Source of the DNA: an uncultured Eubacteriales bacterium
Lineage (GTDB): Bacteria; Bacillota; Clostridia; Christensenellales; Aristaeellaceae
DNA length: 64,000 bases
Direction: 5' to 3'
Assembly: GCA_900542445.1 (NCBI GenBank)
Contig: UQNN01000007.1
Span: forward strand, 1-64,000
The notes under the pieces are model-generated. The model worked only from the letters and a program-made list of their open reading frames with translations, was not told the origin of the DNA and ran no database searches. Each line of letters begins with the position of its first letter. Positions within the stretch are counted from its first letter, which is position 1. Both the position numbers and the translations under genes were made by a program. Positions 44,464-54,020 of the stretch are shown here, piece after piece.

Positions 44464-45765
44464 TCAGTCTTCAACCGATACCACAAAGCGCCAGTAATAC
44501 TGCGCGTTGATTTTGTCGAGCTTTACCGTATAGCGCATCTCGTTTGCGCCTTCAACGTCTTCAAAGTGTTCGCCGTCCAGGCTGTACTGCCAGCGGATCG
44601 ACCACTTCGCATCCGTCGGCTGGACGTTGACCACGGCAGTCATTTCCAGCGTGTCGCCATAAGCCAGGCCGTCGCTTCCGTTGCTGATCAGTTCCGTCTC
44701 AATCTGCACCGGCTGCCGGACGACCTTCGCATCCCAATGCGCCTGCAATTTGATTCTGCCGTCGCCGCTGTTGCGCAGATCCAGCTCGTTGCCGTCGCCG
44801 TCCAGCGCCGCAAGGGTGAGCATCGTTTCCGCATCGCCGTTTCGGCTCAGCGTCAGCGTCAGCCGACGGCCGCCGCAAAGCACCTCGCCGCCCTGCGCCA
44901 CGCCGTCGTAGACCCACAGAACGATTTCGCCGTTTTCCCAACTGAGGGAAGCGCCGTCCATCCAGAAATCATCCGCCTGCCACGCGTCCGTGTCGCCGCC
45001 GATGGCTACCGCAAACGGCTCCAGCCGCACGCCGTCCGCGTTGTTCACGCCGATCGCCAGCCGCGCCGAATCGCCGTTTCCGTCCAGTCTGAGCTGCGCC
45101 CAGTCGATTGTTTCGATTTGCTCCTCCGGCTCAGGCGTGGACGTGGGTTCGGGCGTCACTGTCGGCTCAACCGTCGCCGTAGGTTCAGGCGTTGCCGTAG
45201 GTTCAAGCGTTGCCGTCGGCTCAATCGTTGCCGTGGGTTCGGGCGTCGCCGTATCTTCCGGCTCCTCCGTCGCTTCCGGTTCTTCCGTCGCTTCCGGTTC
45301 TTCCACGACTTCCGGTTTCTCCGTCGCTTCCGGCTCCTCCGTCGCTTCCGGTTCTTCCGTCGCTTCCGGCTCTTCCACGACTTCCGGTTCCTCCGTCGCT
45401 TCCGGCTCTTCCACGACTTCCGGCTCTTCCGTGGCTTCCGGCTCTTCCACGACTTCCGGCTCTTCCGTCGCTTCCGGCTCTTCCACGACTTCCGGTTCCT
45501 CCGTCGCTTCCGGTTCTTCCACAACTTCCGGCTCTTCCGTGGCTTCCGGCTCTTCTTCAGCCTCTTCCGTCTCAATCGGCGTTTCCGTCTCGCTGTAAAC
45601 TTCAGATTCCGCTTCAGCTTCGGTGTATTCGGGCTTTCCGCCTTCTTCATACAAAACGATTCCTTCGCTCTGCTGCTCATCCTCCGCGTTCACGCGCATC
45701 GGAGACGCTGCGCCCAGCAACACCAGGCACAGCATCCATGCAAAAATTCTTCTTTTATTTTTCAT
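44464..45765 (-). CDS. Secreted Glu/Pro-repeat protein, partner of the giant surface protein
   Basis: A 433-residue exported protein. The signal peptide is MKNKRRIFAWMLCLVLLGAA, cleaved near VNA. Residues about 60-160 are tandem EEPEATEEPEVV-type six- and twelve-residue repeats, followed by a Thr/Pro stretch (TPEPTATIEPTATLEP), forming a stiff spacer. The last ~200 residues form a beta-rich domain with Ig-like features (SIRWQYSLDGEHFEDVEGA). There is no anchor motif. The ATG at 45765 lies nine bases from AAAGGGG; the upstream frame has no signal. The stop is 23 bases before the giant gene start, so the two form an operon. Confidence 0.8.
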   Translation of the reverse strand: MKNKRRIFAWMLCLVLLGAASPMRVNAEDEQQSEGIVLYEEGGKPEYTEAEAESEVYSETETPIETEEAEEEPEATEEPEVVEEPEATEEPEVVEEPEATEEPEVVEEPEATEEPEVVEEPEATEEPEVVEEPEATEEPEATEEPEATEKPEVVEEPEATEEPEATEEPEDTATPEPTATIEPTATLEPTATPEPTATVEPTVTPEPTSTPEPEEQIETIDWAQLRLDGNGDSARLAIGVNNADGVRLEPFAVAIGGDTDAWQADDFWMDGASLSWENGEIVLWVYDGVAQGGEVLCGGRRLTLTLSRNGDAETMLTLAALDGDGNELDLRNSGDGRIKLQAHWDAKVVRQPVQIETELISNGSDGLAYGDTLEMTAVVNVQPTDAKWSIRWQYSLDGEHFEDVEGANEMRYTVKLDKINAQYYWRFVVSVED

Positions 45766-45865
45766 ATCGACATGCCCCTTTCGCCGATCTTTTTTGTCAT
45801 CTTTCCATTGAAAGCCGCATATACTTCCCATAGGGGAAGATATATACCAATTTCTTCTCTATTTT

Positions 45866-45894
45866 ATTCTACCACTCTTCCTTGTTTTTTTCAA
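45866..45894 (-). promoter_or_regulatory. Promoter of the surface-protein operon
   Basis: Minus-strand TTGAAA and TAGAAT separated by 17 bases, leaving a leader of about 95 bases before the secreted repeat protein. Confidence 0.65.
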
Positions 45895-46021
45895 CTTACC
45901 AATGCACAAAGGAAACGTTTTAGATCTAATAAAAACGATAGATTTTTCTTTTATCCCGGCTCATATATAACGACGCTGCCAATTCTATATAATTCCCAGC
46001 GGATTACTTTCAATTTTTCTC

Positions 46022-46050
46022 TTGACAAGCCGCGCTGCATCCTGTATAAT
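46022..46050 (+). promoter_or_regulatory. Perfect consensus promoter without a gene behind it
   Basis: TTGACA, 17-base spacer, TATAAT on the plus strand. No reading frame with a ribosome binding site follows before the terminator at 46215-46257. Confidence 0.85.
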
Positions 46051-46056
46051 GATCTT

Positions 46057-46257
46057 GTTGTTAGAGATATCTAACACCTCCCTGAACCAAATTGCGGATG
46101 AAGTTTGACGCACTCCTCCGCAGCCTTGCAGGTTTGACGCCCCTGCAAGACACGCCCGCCTGAGCGGTATCAGGCAAGGACCACTCCCCCTGTTTTCTCC
46201 CTGTTTCTTAAAAAGAAAGACCCTGCCGGGCATGGACGCTGCCCGGCAGGGTCTTTC
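46057..46257 (+). ncRNA. Putative structured non-coding RNA, about 200 nt
   Basis: Between the consensus promoter and a strong terminator lie four hairpins: GTTAGA-GATA-TCTAAC (46060-46075), TGCGGA...TCCGCA (46093-46122), CTTGCAGG...CCTGCAAG (46125-46149) and GCCTGA...TCAGGC (46158-46175). Hairpins 2 and 3 both carry TTTGACGC in their loops. The single-stranded parts are rich in CUCC/CCUCC, which could pair with Shine-Dalgarno sequences. I do not recognise the family; it does not look like tmRNA or RNase P RNA, and 6S RNA seems unlikely because the ends do not pair well. Confidence 0.65.
46215..46257. terminator. Bidirectional terminator
   Basis: Perfect 17-base arms beginning GAAAGACCCTGCC around a nine-base loop. 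On the minus strand it is followed by TTTCTTTTT and would end the rlmA-ltaE operon; on the plus strand it would end the putative RNA. Confidence 0.9.
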
Positions 46258-46266
46258 ATATCCTTT

Positions 46267-47277
46267 TTATGGTTCCACCGTGATTTCCTGCCCGTCCGAA
46301 AACAGCGTCATCACGCCGTTTTCCTTCGCCGCATAGACCGTCGCGCCGTATTTCTGCAATCGAATGCGCACGCTGTTGGCGGGGTTTTTGCCTGTGATCA
46401 GCGCGACTTTCGGCTTTGCAGCCTCCACCCATTCGGCGCATGTCGCGGCCTCCGTTCCTCCGCGGGAGACGATCAGCGCATCGCACGCCGCCGCCGCGCC
46501 GGAAGAGACGATCTCCTTTTCGCCGTTTGAGGTAATGCAGCCCGTCACCACGACGCTCGTCTGCCCGTAATCGATGCGCAAGGTCAGGCCGTCGTCGCGG
46601 CTGTCCGTATGCTGGGTCCGCGCCGGGCCGATGAAGGTCACTCGCGCCCGTCCAAGCGTGAAAGTCATGTTCTGCGCCGCGGAGACGATCTGCGTCCCCT
46701 GCTTTTCCGCCGCGTCGATCATCTGCGCATAGGCCTTTCCCTTGGTCTGCGTCGGCGGCACAAAGAGATAATCCGGTTTGGTCATGCCAAGCGCCAGCTT
46801 CATCGCGCCGAGCTGCTCATCTTCCGAACTCATCGCCACCGCCGCGCTCAGATGGTTCGCGCCGCAGAGCAGCAGCTGGCCGCAGAGCGACGCGCCTGTT
46901 CCGCTGCCCGCGCCGAGCAGCATGGTATAGCCGTCCGCGCAGACGAAAACAGCTTCTCCGTCCCCCGCGCGCAGCGTCTTGACCGTCAGCCCGTTCGCAT
47001 TTACGCCATATGCCCACTTAGGCAGTTTCTCCGTCATGCCGGAAAGATCCGGCGGTTGAATCTGACTCAGGTCGAAATCGCCGAGCCTGATTTCCGGCAG
47101 ATGGTCCAGCTTGAGCGTCGGCGCGCCGGTCTGCGGATCGCTTTCCACAAAGCCCAGCACATGCGCGCCGACAAACACCAGCGCAATCACGCCGAGCATC
47201 AGCATCAGATTGGTCAGGCAGCCAACCAGACAGCCTTTTTTCCGCTTGCGTACATGAGATCGCCCCTCGCGCGCCAT
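46267..47277 (-). CDS. Membrane-anchored ComEC-like metallo-beta-lactamase-fold protein lacking metal ligands
   Basis: A 336-residue protein with a basic N-terminus and one membrane helix (residues about 18-44), then an outward-facing domain with the layout of the ComEC/Rec2 beta-lactamase-like domain. GLTVKTLRAGDGEAVFVCADGYTMLLGAG parallels the FLDVGQGDAI...DAG part, and LRIDYGQTSVVVTG and KPKVALITG parallel later strands. The metal-binding residues are gone: the HxHxDH site reads NHLSAAVAM, TGDA reads TGCI and GHHGS reads SRGGT. It is therefore probably not a nuclease and may bind or scaffold instead. Its ATG overlaps the ltaE stop (TGATG). Confidence 0.7.
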   Translation of the reverse strand: MAREGRSHVRKRKKGCLVGCLTNLMLMLGVIALVFVGAHVLGFVESDPQTGAPTLKLDHLPEIRLGDFDLSQIQPPDLSGMTEKLPKWAYGVNANGLTVKTLRAGDGEAVFVCADGYTMLLGAGSGTGASLCGQLLLCGANHLSAAVAMSSEDEQLGAMKLALGMTKPDYLFVPPTQTKGKAYAQMIDAAEKQGTQIVSAAQNMTFTLGRARVTFIGPARTQHTDSRDDGLTLRIDYGQTSVVVTGCITSNGEKEIVSSGAAAACDALIVSRGGTEAATCAEWVEAAKPKVALITGKNPANSVRIRLQKYGATVYAAKENGVMTLFSDGQEITVEP

Positions 47278-48305
47278 CAGGCCAACGCCTCCAACGCAGA
47301 GGCCAGCTTCTCGCAGTCCGCCGCCTCCGTCGCCCAGCTGGTCACAAAGCGGACGGCCACGCGCCCATCTTCCAGCTTTGCCCAGCGCTCATAGGCAAAA
47401 TCCAGTTCCAGCGCGGCGTTCTGTTCTTCCGTCAGCACGGCGAAAATCTGGTTGGTCGTCGTCCTCTGGAAGAAGGGAATGCCCGCGCGCTCCATGCCCG
47501 CGCGGATGAGATCGGCCATTTCATTGGCATGCTTCGCCCACGCGAAATAATCGTCGTGCTCCAGTGCCGCCAAAAACATCACGCCGCCGAGCCGTCCCTT
47601 GGCGATCATGCCGCCGTTATGCTTAATCATATAGCGGAAATCCTTTTGCAGCGCTGGATTGACGATAACCATCGCTTCGCCGAAAAGCAGGCCATTTTTC
47701 GTGCCGCCGATGTAGAAACAATCCGCCAGCGCGGCCAAATCTTTGAGCGTCATGTCGCACTCCGGGCTGGTCAGCGCGCTGCCCAACCGCGCGCCGTCCA
47801 CAAAGAGGATCAGTCCCAGCCTGTCGCAGACCTCGCGAAGCGCTTTCAACTCGTCCAGATGATACACCGTGCCGATTTCCGTCGGCTGGCTGACGTAGAG
47901 CAGCCTCGGCGCAACCATGTGCTCGTCCGTGTGCAGCGCACAGACGGCTTCCACACCTTCCGCCGTCACTTTACCGTCCTTCGCCGCGCAGGGCAGCACC
48001 TTATGCCCCGTCGCTTCCACCGCGCCGGTCTCATGCACGTTGATATGTCCCGTCGGCGCGCAGATAGCCGCCTCATACGGGCGCAGGAACGCCGCAATCG
48101 CGATGCTGTTGGCCGACGTGCCGCCCGTCATGATATGCACCGCCGCGCCCGGCTGGCCGCACTTTTCGCGGATCACATCCGCCGCGCGCAGGCTGTATTC
48201 ATCCAGTCCGTAGCCGCAGGTATGCTCCATATTGGTTTCCATCAATCGCCGCATCACCAGCGGATGCGCGCCCTCGCCATAGTCATTCATGAAAAATGTC
48301 TTCAC
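47277..48305 (-). CDS. ltaE: Low-specificity threonine aldolase / beta-eliminating lyase
   Basis: A 342-residue fold-type I PLP enzyme that cleaves threonine or allo-threonine to glycine and acetaldehyde. It starts with NDYGEGAHPLVMRRL, has MTGGTSANSIAIAAFL, CAPTGHINVHETGAVEATGHKV, LFVDGARLGSAL and the PLP-lysine segment YIGGTKNGLLFGEA. The GTG start at 48305 lies six bases after GGAGGG and two bases after the rlmA stop, so translation is coupled. Substrate specificity cannot be fixed from sequence. Confidence 0.88.
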   Translation of the reverse strand: MKTFFMNDYGEGAHPLVMRRLMETNMEHTCGYGLDEYSLRAADVIREKCGQPGAAVHIMTGGTSANSIAIAAFLRPYEAAICAPTGHINVHETGAVEATGHKVLPCAAKDGKVTAEGVEAVCALHTDEHMVAPRLLYVSQPTEIGTVYHLDELKALREVCDRLGLILFVDGARLGSALTSPECDMTLKDLAALADCFYIGGTKNGLLFGEAMVIVNPALQKDFRYMIKHNGGMIAKGRLGGVMFLAALEHDDYFAWAKHANEMADLIRAGMERAGIPFFQRTTTNQIFAVLTEEQNAALELDFAYERWAKLEDGRVAVRFVTSWATEAADCEKLASALEALA

Positions 48306-48307
48306 GG

Positions 48308-49126
48308 TTATCCCTCCCGTTTCATCGTTCCGATCATCATCGTTTCGTCAATCGTAATCTGCTTCATGCCGCTCAGATCGAGGCTGTCCACATCGACATT
48401 GGCCAGCATCGGGGTCATCTTCGCCAGACGCACCGCCAATTCCCCATCGACGGGCATCGTATAGGCGATCTTCCGCTCTTCAAGCACATTGACATGCGCA
48501 TGGGCATAATCCAAAACCTGCGCGCCGTCATACGCTTCCAGTTTGCCGCCCGCCGCCTCCCGCAATTCATGCAGATAGCCCGCTCTCGGCGCAAGCTTGA
48601 TGAGCACACCGTCCGTCTTGAGGATACGCCCAAACTGCGCGTAATTCGCGGGGGTGAATACATCGAGCGCCGCGTCGCAGCAACCGTCCGCCAGCGGGAT
48701 ATTCGCCAGATCGCCGACGAAATACGTCGCCTGCTTATCCCCCTTCGCGGCGAGCAGCACGGCCTCCTTCGCCAGATCAAATCCGACGCGAATCATCTTT
48801 CTTTCCGGGCAGACGCTCCGCAGATAATATCCCTCGCCGCATCCCGCGTCCGCCACAACAGGGCATTCGGCCTTTACGTATTTTTCCAGCGCTTCGCCGA
48901 TGGCCGCAACGACCGGTGCGAACACGCCCGCTTCAAAGACCTTCGCGCGGCTTTCAAACAGCTCCTTTTTATAGAAAGACTGTTTGGCGTTCGGCGCAAA
49001 ATTCACGTGCCCCTGCCTGGCGATATCGTAGCAATGGCCCTTTTCGCAGAACAGGCTTTTGCCTTCCTGACGAAAACTGCCCGAACAGATCGGGCAGCGA
49101 AGAAGCGCGACGGCTTCATTTTGCAT
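48308..49126 (-). CDS. rlmA: RlmA-type 23S rRNA (guanine-N1)-methyltransferase
   Basis: A 272-residue SAM-dependent methyltransferase. The N-terminal zinc site is C11, C14, C27 and H31 (CPICSGSF...FCEKGH), followed by YDIARQGHVNFAP, both hallmarks of RlmA proteins that methylate G745 or G748 of 23S rRNA. The SAM-binding motif is VVADAGCGEGYYL, and the catalytic region is DVFTPANYAQFGRILK. The frame extends through the upstream repeat element, but the ATG at 49126 has AAAGG upstream and begins the conserved protein. It heads the rlmA-ltaE-ComEC-like operon. Confidence 0.88.
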   Translation of the reverse strand: MQNEAVALLRCPICSGSFRQEGKSLFCEKGHCYDIARQGHVNFAPNAKQSFYKKELFESRAKVFEAGVFAPVVAAIGEALEKYVKAECPVVADAGCGEGYYLRSVCPERKMIRVGFDLAKEAVLLAAKGDKQATYFVGDLANIPLADGCCDAALDVFTPANYAQFGRILKTDGVLIKLAPRAGYLHELREAAGGKLEAYDGAQVLDYAHAHVNVLEERKIAYTMPVDGELAVRLAKMTPMLANVDVDSLDLSGMKQITIDETMMIGTMKREG

Positions 49127-49138
49127 GGTATACCTTTC

Positions 49139-49353
49139 TTGGGGCTTCGCCCCAATCCGGGAAACGTGCATAGGGGCGCTGTCCTCTGCCTGCGGCAGAC
49201 GCGCCCGTTTCACGAACGCCATTCTGGCTCCTTGCAGTTTCCAATTTCCGCCATGCTGATTCCCGCACAGCGGGCGCATGGCTCCAATTCCCCGGCAGGG
49301 AACTGAGTTTCCTGCACCTTCCACCTCTTTATCGCTGCGCGATAAAGGATAAA
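49139..49353. repeat. Long-inverted-repeat intergenic element, copy 2 (divergent)
   Basis: Between rlmA and the acetyltransferase. It contains GGGGCTTCGCCCC, a CTGCCTGCGGCAG hairpin, CAGGGAACTGAGTTTCCTG and TTTATCGCTGCGCGATAAA. These are the hairpin modules of copies 1 and 3, with a longer interior. Confidence 0.6.
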
Positions 49354-49446
49354 AAAACCTCAATACTTGCATTCCATCGCCGTAAGGGCGCGCGTCCGCT
49401 CTTTATTCAGAGACAGCGGAAAGATTCCCCATATAACGAAAGGGGG

Positions 49447-50670
49447 TTAGAAATAATCCGAGAAATACGGCTGTTCGATAGGGATGATATCTTCCAGAAT
49501 GCGCACGGCGGTGTCATTCGCCTGAAGTCTCTCGACGCGCTTGAGATATGTCGGACGCTTATAGCCGTAGAACATCGCCGTCAGCGTCTGAATGTCGCAG
49601 CGAACGGTTTCGCCGCGCGTGCCGCCGCGCTCCAAGATGGTATCACCCGCCGCGTCCCAGCGGAGGGAAAAATCACCGCAGTTGCATTCCATAATCGGAT
49701 CGTCGATGATGAAATGCAGGTCGTCGTGAATGGAGATGATATCAAACGGATACTGCCGGATGAACTCTTCAAAATCGACGATCCGCGCCATGATATACGG
49801 CTCGATTTCCTCCTGAATTTCGCTGTCTTCCAGCAGAAACGCCATCGGTTCGTTGGTGTAGTTGTTGCCGACAACCTTGTCGATCATCGAGAAATGGGCG
49901 GAGATATAGTTCCACAGGCCGTGCCGCGCCTCCTGATTGATATAGACCAGTTCCTTGATGCGGAACACGTCGTTGGCGATATAATAGACGAGGTATCCGG
50001 TCGGCTTTTCGTTCGCGTCGTAATACACGGCGACAAGCACGTCGTCGGCCTCCCAGCGCCAGTATTCCTCCCATTCCAGCTCGTTGCGCTTGAGCGCGCC
50101 GTGGCGCATGGCGGAAAACGCGTCGTGTACGCGGTGCACATCCTCGCTGTCGATATCCACGCGCTCCACCATGCCGCCGACCTTGTGGTGTTTGGGCAGC
50201 TGGGTATCCTTGATGGTGTAGGTCATCTTATCCGAAACGATTTCCCAGCCCTTTTTGCGGTAATACGGAATCAGATACGGGAAGAGCATCGATACGCACT
50301 GGTGGTTTTCGCGCATGTTGTCCAGCGCTTTTTTCATCAGGTGCGCCATCAGCCCGCGCCCCATGTATTCCGGATAGGTCGCCACGCCGGTCACGCCGCC
50401 CATATTGTACATCGTGCCGAACAGATTGACCTGCATCGGATACACGCTGATCTGAGAAGCGAGTTTCTCCCCGTCGAACCAGCCGAAGGATTCCGTCTTT
50501 TTGAGTACAGGCTTTTTGCTGCGCTCCATCTCCTTCTGATTCCAGCCCAAAGAGGCCAGCTCGCTGTCCGTCACCTGAAACGCATAACGAAGCAGCGCAT
50601 TATACTGCGCGGTGTCGTCCACCGTCAGCCTGCGCATTTGCAATCGATCTTCCAGTTTTCCCTGCCTCAT
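49447..50670 (-). CDS. Eis-like GNAT N-acetyltransferase
   Basis: A 407-residue acetyltransferase with the Eis layout: an N-terminal GNAT domain with the acetyl-CoA loop VATYPEYMGRGLMAHLM, a second degenerate GNAT domain in the middle (TGYLVYYIANDVFRIKEL) and a C-terminal SCP2-like domain ending in QPYFSDYF. The C-terminal carboxylate is catalytic in characterised Eis proteins. Substrates may be aminoglycosides or protein lysines, but this is unknown here. Start ATG follows AGGAAGG. It stands alone between terminators. Confidence 0.85.
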   Translation of the reverse strand: MRQGKLEDRLQMRRLTVDDTAQYNALLRYAFQVTDSELASLGWNQKEMERSKKPVLKKTESFGWFDGEKLASQISVYPMQVNLFGTMYNMGGVTGVATYPEYMGRGLMAHLMKKALDNMRENHQCVSMLFPYLIPYYRKKGWEIVSDKMTYTIKDTQLPKHHKVGGMVERVDIDSEDVHRVHDAFSAMRHGALKRNELEWEEYWRWEADDVLVAVYYDANEKPTGYLVYYIANDVFRIKELVYINQEARHGLWNYISAHFSMIDKVVGNNYTNEPMAFLLEDSEIQEEIEPYIMARIVDFEEFIRQYPFDIISIHDDLHFIIDDPIMECNCGDFSLRWDAAGDTILERGGTRGETVRCDIQTLTAMFYGYKRPTYLKRVERLQANDTAVRILEDIIPIEQPYFSDYF

Positions 50671-50731
50671 GGTATCCTTCCTGTTCGCATTCTCGTTTCA
50701 AAGTCTGTCAAAATCGCATATAGTATAGCAT

Positions 50732-50757
50732 AAAGCCCGCCTTCATTTCAAGGCGGG
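50732..50757 (-). terminator. Terminator of recA
   Basis: Arms CCCGCCTT and AAGGCGGG, followed on the minus strand by CTTTATG, just past the recA stop. Confidence 0.7.
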
Positions 50758-50771
50758 TTCTGATGGGCTGT

Positions 50772-51914
<1,143 letters not shown>

Positions 51915-51983
51915 ATTGCCCCTCCTGTATGTATTCGCCCTTCAGCCCTGACGGCCGGCTCCCCTTCAAAGGGGCGCTGTGGG

Positions 51984-53237
51984 CTACTCAAAGTATCTTT
52001 TCACCGCCGCGCGGCGCACCATATCCAGCGCCTTGAGCGTCGCCAGCCTGCGCACCCGCGCGCGGTCGCCGCCCAGCTGCAACCGCTCAACCGTTACGCC
52101 GTCTTTGTCCGCGCACGCGACATAGACCAGCCCGACGGGCTTTTCCTTAGTCCCTCCGCCGGGGCCCGCAATGCCCGTCGTCGCCACAGCGATGTCCGCG
52201 CCGCTTTTTTCGCGCAGACCGCCGGCCATTTCGGCCGCCGTCTGCTCACTGACCGCGCCATAGGCCGCCAGCGTTTCCGGCTTCACGCCGCAGTATTTCA
52301 CCTTCGCCTCGTTGGCGTAGGTCACATGCGCTTCATACAGACATTCGGAAATGCCGGGATAATCCACCAGACTGGCCGCAACCATGCCGCCCGTGCAGCT
52401 CTCCGCCGTCGAAACGGTCAAATGCCGCGCCACCAGCGCGCGCCCTGCCGCCTCCTGCATGGAGCCGTCGCTCGTCTCGGTCACGTCGTAAACGCAGTCG
52501 CCCAGCACGCCGCAGATAGCGTCCACAACCGGCTCAACCTGCTGCAGCGCCTCCGCCTCGTCCCTGCCGCGCGCGGTGACGCGGAGCTGGCATTCGCCCA
52601 AGGAGCAATACGGCGCGACAGTCACGCCTTCGCCGTTTTCAATCCACTGCGCGCATTCCTGTGCGACCTGGGATTCGCCCATGCCGTAAATGCGGATGAA
52701 CCGCGACGCGATGCAGCCGCCCGTCCTGGCCGCCAGCCTGTCATAGACCTGCCTGCGGAACATATCGGCCATCTCGTGCGGCGGACCGGGGAGCTGAACG
52801 ACGATTTTACCGTCCTTTTCGATCATGCAGCCGGGCGCGGTGCCGCATGCGTTGGGCAGAATGGTGCAGCCCTGGGCGAACATCGCCTGTTTGCGGTTAT
52901 TCATCGGGCAGGCGCGCCCGATTTTGACGAAGTATTTTCCGATCGCCTCCCAGCTCTCGGCGTCAAACACCATCGGCAGGCCCAGCAGCTCGGCGGCAAT
53001 CTCCTTGCTCAAATCATCCTGTGTCGGCCCAAGGCCGCCCGTGGTGATGACCAAATCGCTTCTGGAAAGCGCCAGCGCCAGCGCTTCGCGCATTCTCTGC
53101 GGGTTATCGCCCACCACCTGATGGTGATACACCGCGATGCCGAGGCTCTGCAATTCGCGCGAGAGCATCTGCGCGTCACTGTCGGCGATCTGCCCCATCA
53201 GCAGCTCCGTGCCGATGGCCACAATTTCTGCAATCAT
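51984..53237 (-). CDS. cinA: CinA (competence/damage-inducible; nicotinamide-nucleotide amidase domain)
   Basis: A 417-residue protein with an N-terminal MoeA/COG1058-like domain (IVAIGTELLMGQIADSDAQ, TTGGLGPTQDD, LPGPPHEM) and a C-terminal CinA amidase domain (VSTAESCTGGMVAASLVDYPG, TGIAGPGGGTKEKPVG). The C-domain deamidates nicotinamide mononucleotide in characterised members; the N-domain may act on ADP-ribose-like compounds. The frame extends upstream into repeat copy 3, but the ATG at 53237 with GAAAGGA is the start. The cinA-recA order is typical of Bacillota. Confidence 0.93.
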   Translation of the reverse strand: MIAEIVAIGTELLMGQIADSDAQMLSRELQSLGIAVYHHQVVGDNPQRMREALALALSRSDLVITTGGLGPTQDDLSKEIAAELLGLPMVFDAESWEAIGKYFVKIGRACPMNNRKQAMFAQGCTILPNACGTAPGCMIEKDGKIVVQLPGPPHEMADMFRRQVYDRLAARTGGCIASRFIRIYGMGESQVAQECAQWIENGEGVTVAPYCSLGECQLRVTARGRDEAEALQQVEPVVDAICGVLGDCVYDVTETSDGSMQEAAGRALVARHLTVSTAESCTGGMVAASLVDYPGISECLYEAHVTYANEAKVKYCGVKPETLAAYGAVSEQTAAEMAGGLREKSGADIAVATTGIAGPGGGTKEKPVGLVYVACADKDGVTVERLQLGGDRARVRRLATLKALDMVRRAAVKRYFE

Positions 53238-53250
53238 TTGTTTTCCTTTC

Positions 53251-53431
53251 GGGGGACGTTGGGGCTTTGCCCCAAACCCCACCAAGAACCTGAGGTTCTT
53301 GGATTTCCCACTTTGTTTATCGCTTCGCGATAAACAGAAATATTCCCATGTATTGCGCAGCAATACATCATGCGGAGGGTGCAGGGAACTCAGTTCCCTG
53401 CCGGGGCTTGGGGCAGCGCCCCAACGTCCTC
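53251..53431. repeat. Long-inverted-repeat intergenic element, copy 3
   Basis: About 180 bp between pgsA and cinA. Outer inverted halves: GGACGTTGGGGC...GCCCCAA at the left, and its counterpart ending GGGGCAGCGCCCCAACGTCC at the right. Interior hairpins are CAAGAACCTGAGGTTCTTG, TTTATCGCTTCGCGATAAA, TATTGCGCAGCAATA and CAGGGAACTCAGTTCCCTG. Compared with copy 1 the stems differ in sequence but remain paired. Confidence 0.78.
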
Positions 53432-53438
53432 TTCATCC

Positions 53439-54020
53439 TTACTTCGCGCCGCTCAAAACCGCTCTGTTCTGCCAGACGTATTCGCCCATCGAGTAGAGCG
53501 TCATCACCGACGCGGCAATCGTCAGCAACGCGGGCAGAAGCCCCTCGCCCGTGATCGTCAGCACGACCACCAGCATCATTTGCAGCACGGTCTTGATCTT
53601 GCCGCTCATGCCCGCCGCGATGACGTGCCCCTGCTCCACGGCGCACAGCCGCAGACCGGAGACGACAAACTCGCGCGCGATGAAGATGATGCAGGCCGTC
53701 ACGTTCAGCCGTCCGATGGCCGTCAGCATGATAAACGCCGTGTGCGTCAGCAGCTTGTCGGCAATTGGGTCCATGAATTTGCCAAAGTTGGTAATCAGGT
53801 TGCGCGACCGCGCAATGTAGCCGTCCAGCAGATCCGTCAGCGAAGCCAGCGTAAACACCAGCAGCGGCCAAATCTGCATCGACTTGTCGTTGTCAAAGAA
53901 CCACAGCAGCACCAAGTACAGCGGCACCAGCGCCACGCGCAGAAGCGTCAGCTTGTTGGGCAGGTTCATCGCGTGGATCGACCGCCCCGCCTGTTTCAGG
54001 CTCTCCAAAAACTTTTTCAT
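53439..54020 (-). CDS. pgsA: CDP-diacylglycerol-glycerol-3-phosphate 3-phosphatidyltransferase
   Basis: A 193-residue membrane enzyme of phosphatidylglycerol synthesis. The CDP-alcohol phosphotransferase motif is DLLDGYIARSRNLITNFG followed by KFMDPIADKL (DG-x2-AR-x8-G-x3-D-x3-D). Four or more membrane segments are evident, and NLPNKLTLLRVALVPLYL is the usual amino end. Its ATG overlaps the rimO stop as ATGA, so the two are coupled. Confidence 0.93.
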   Translation of the reverse strand: MKKFLESLKQAGRSIHAMNLPNKLTLLRVALVPLYLVLLWFFDNDKSMQIWPLLVFTLASLTDLLDGYIARSRNLITNFGKFMDPIADKLLTHTAFIMLTAIGRLNVTACIIFIAREFVVSGLRLCAVEQGHVIAAGMSGKIKTVLQMMLVVVLTITGEGLLPALLTIAASVMTLYSMGEYVWQNRAVLSGAK

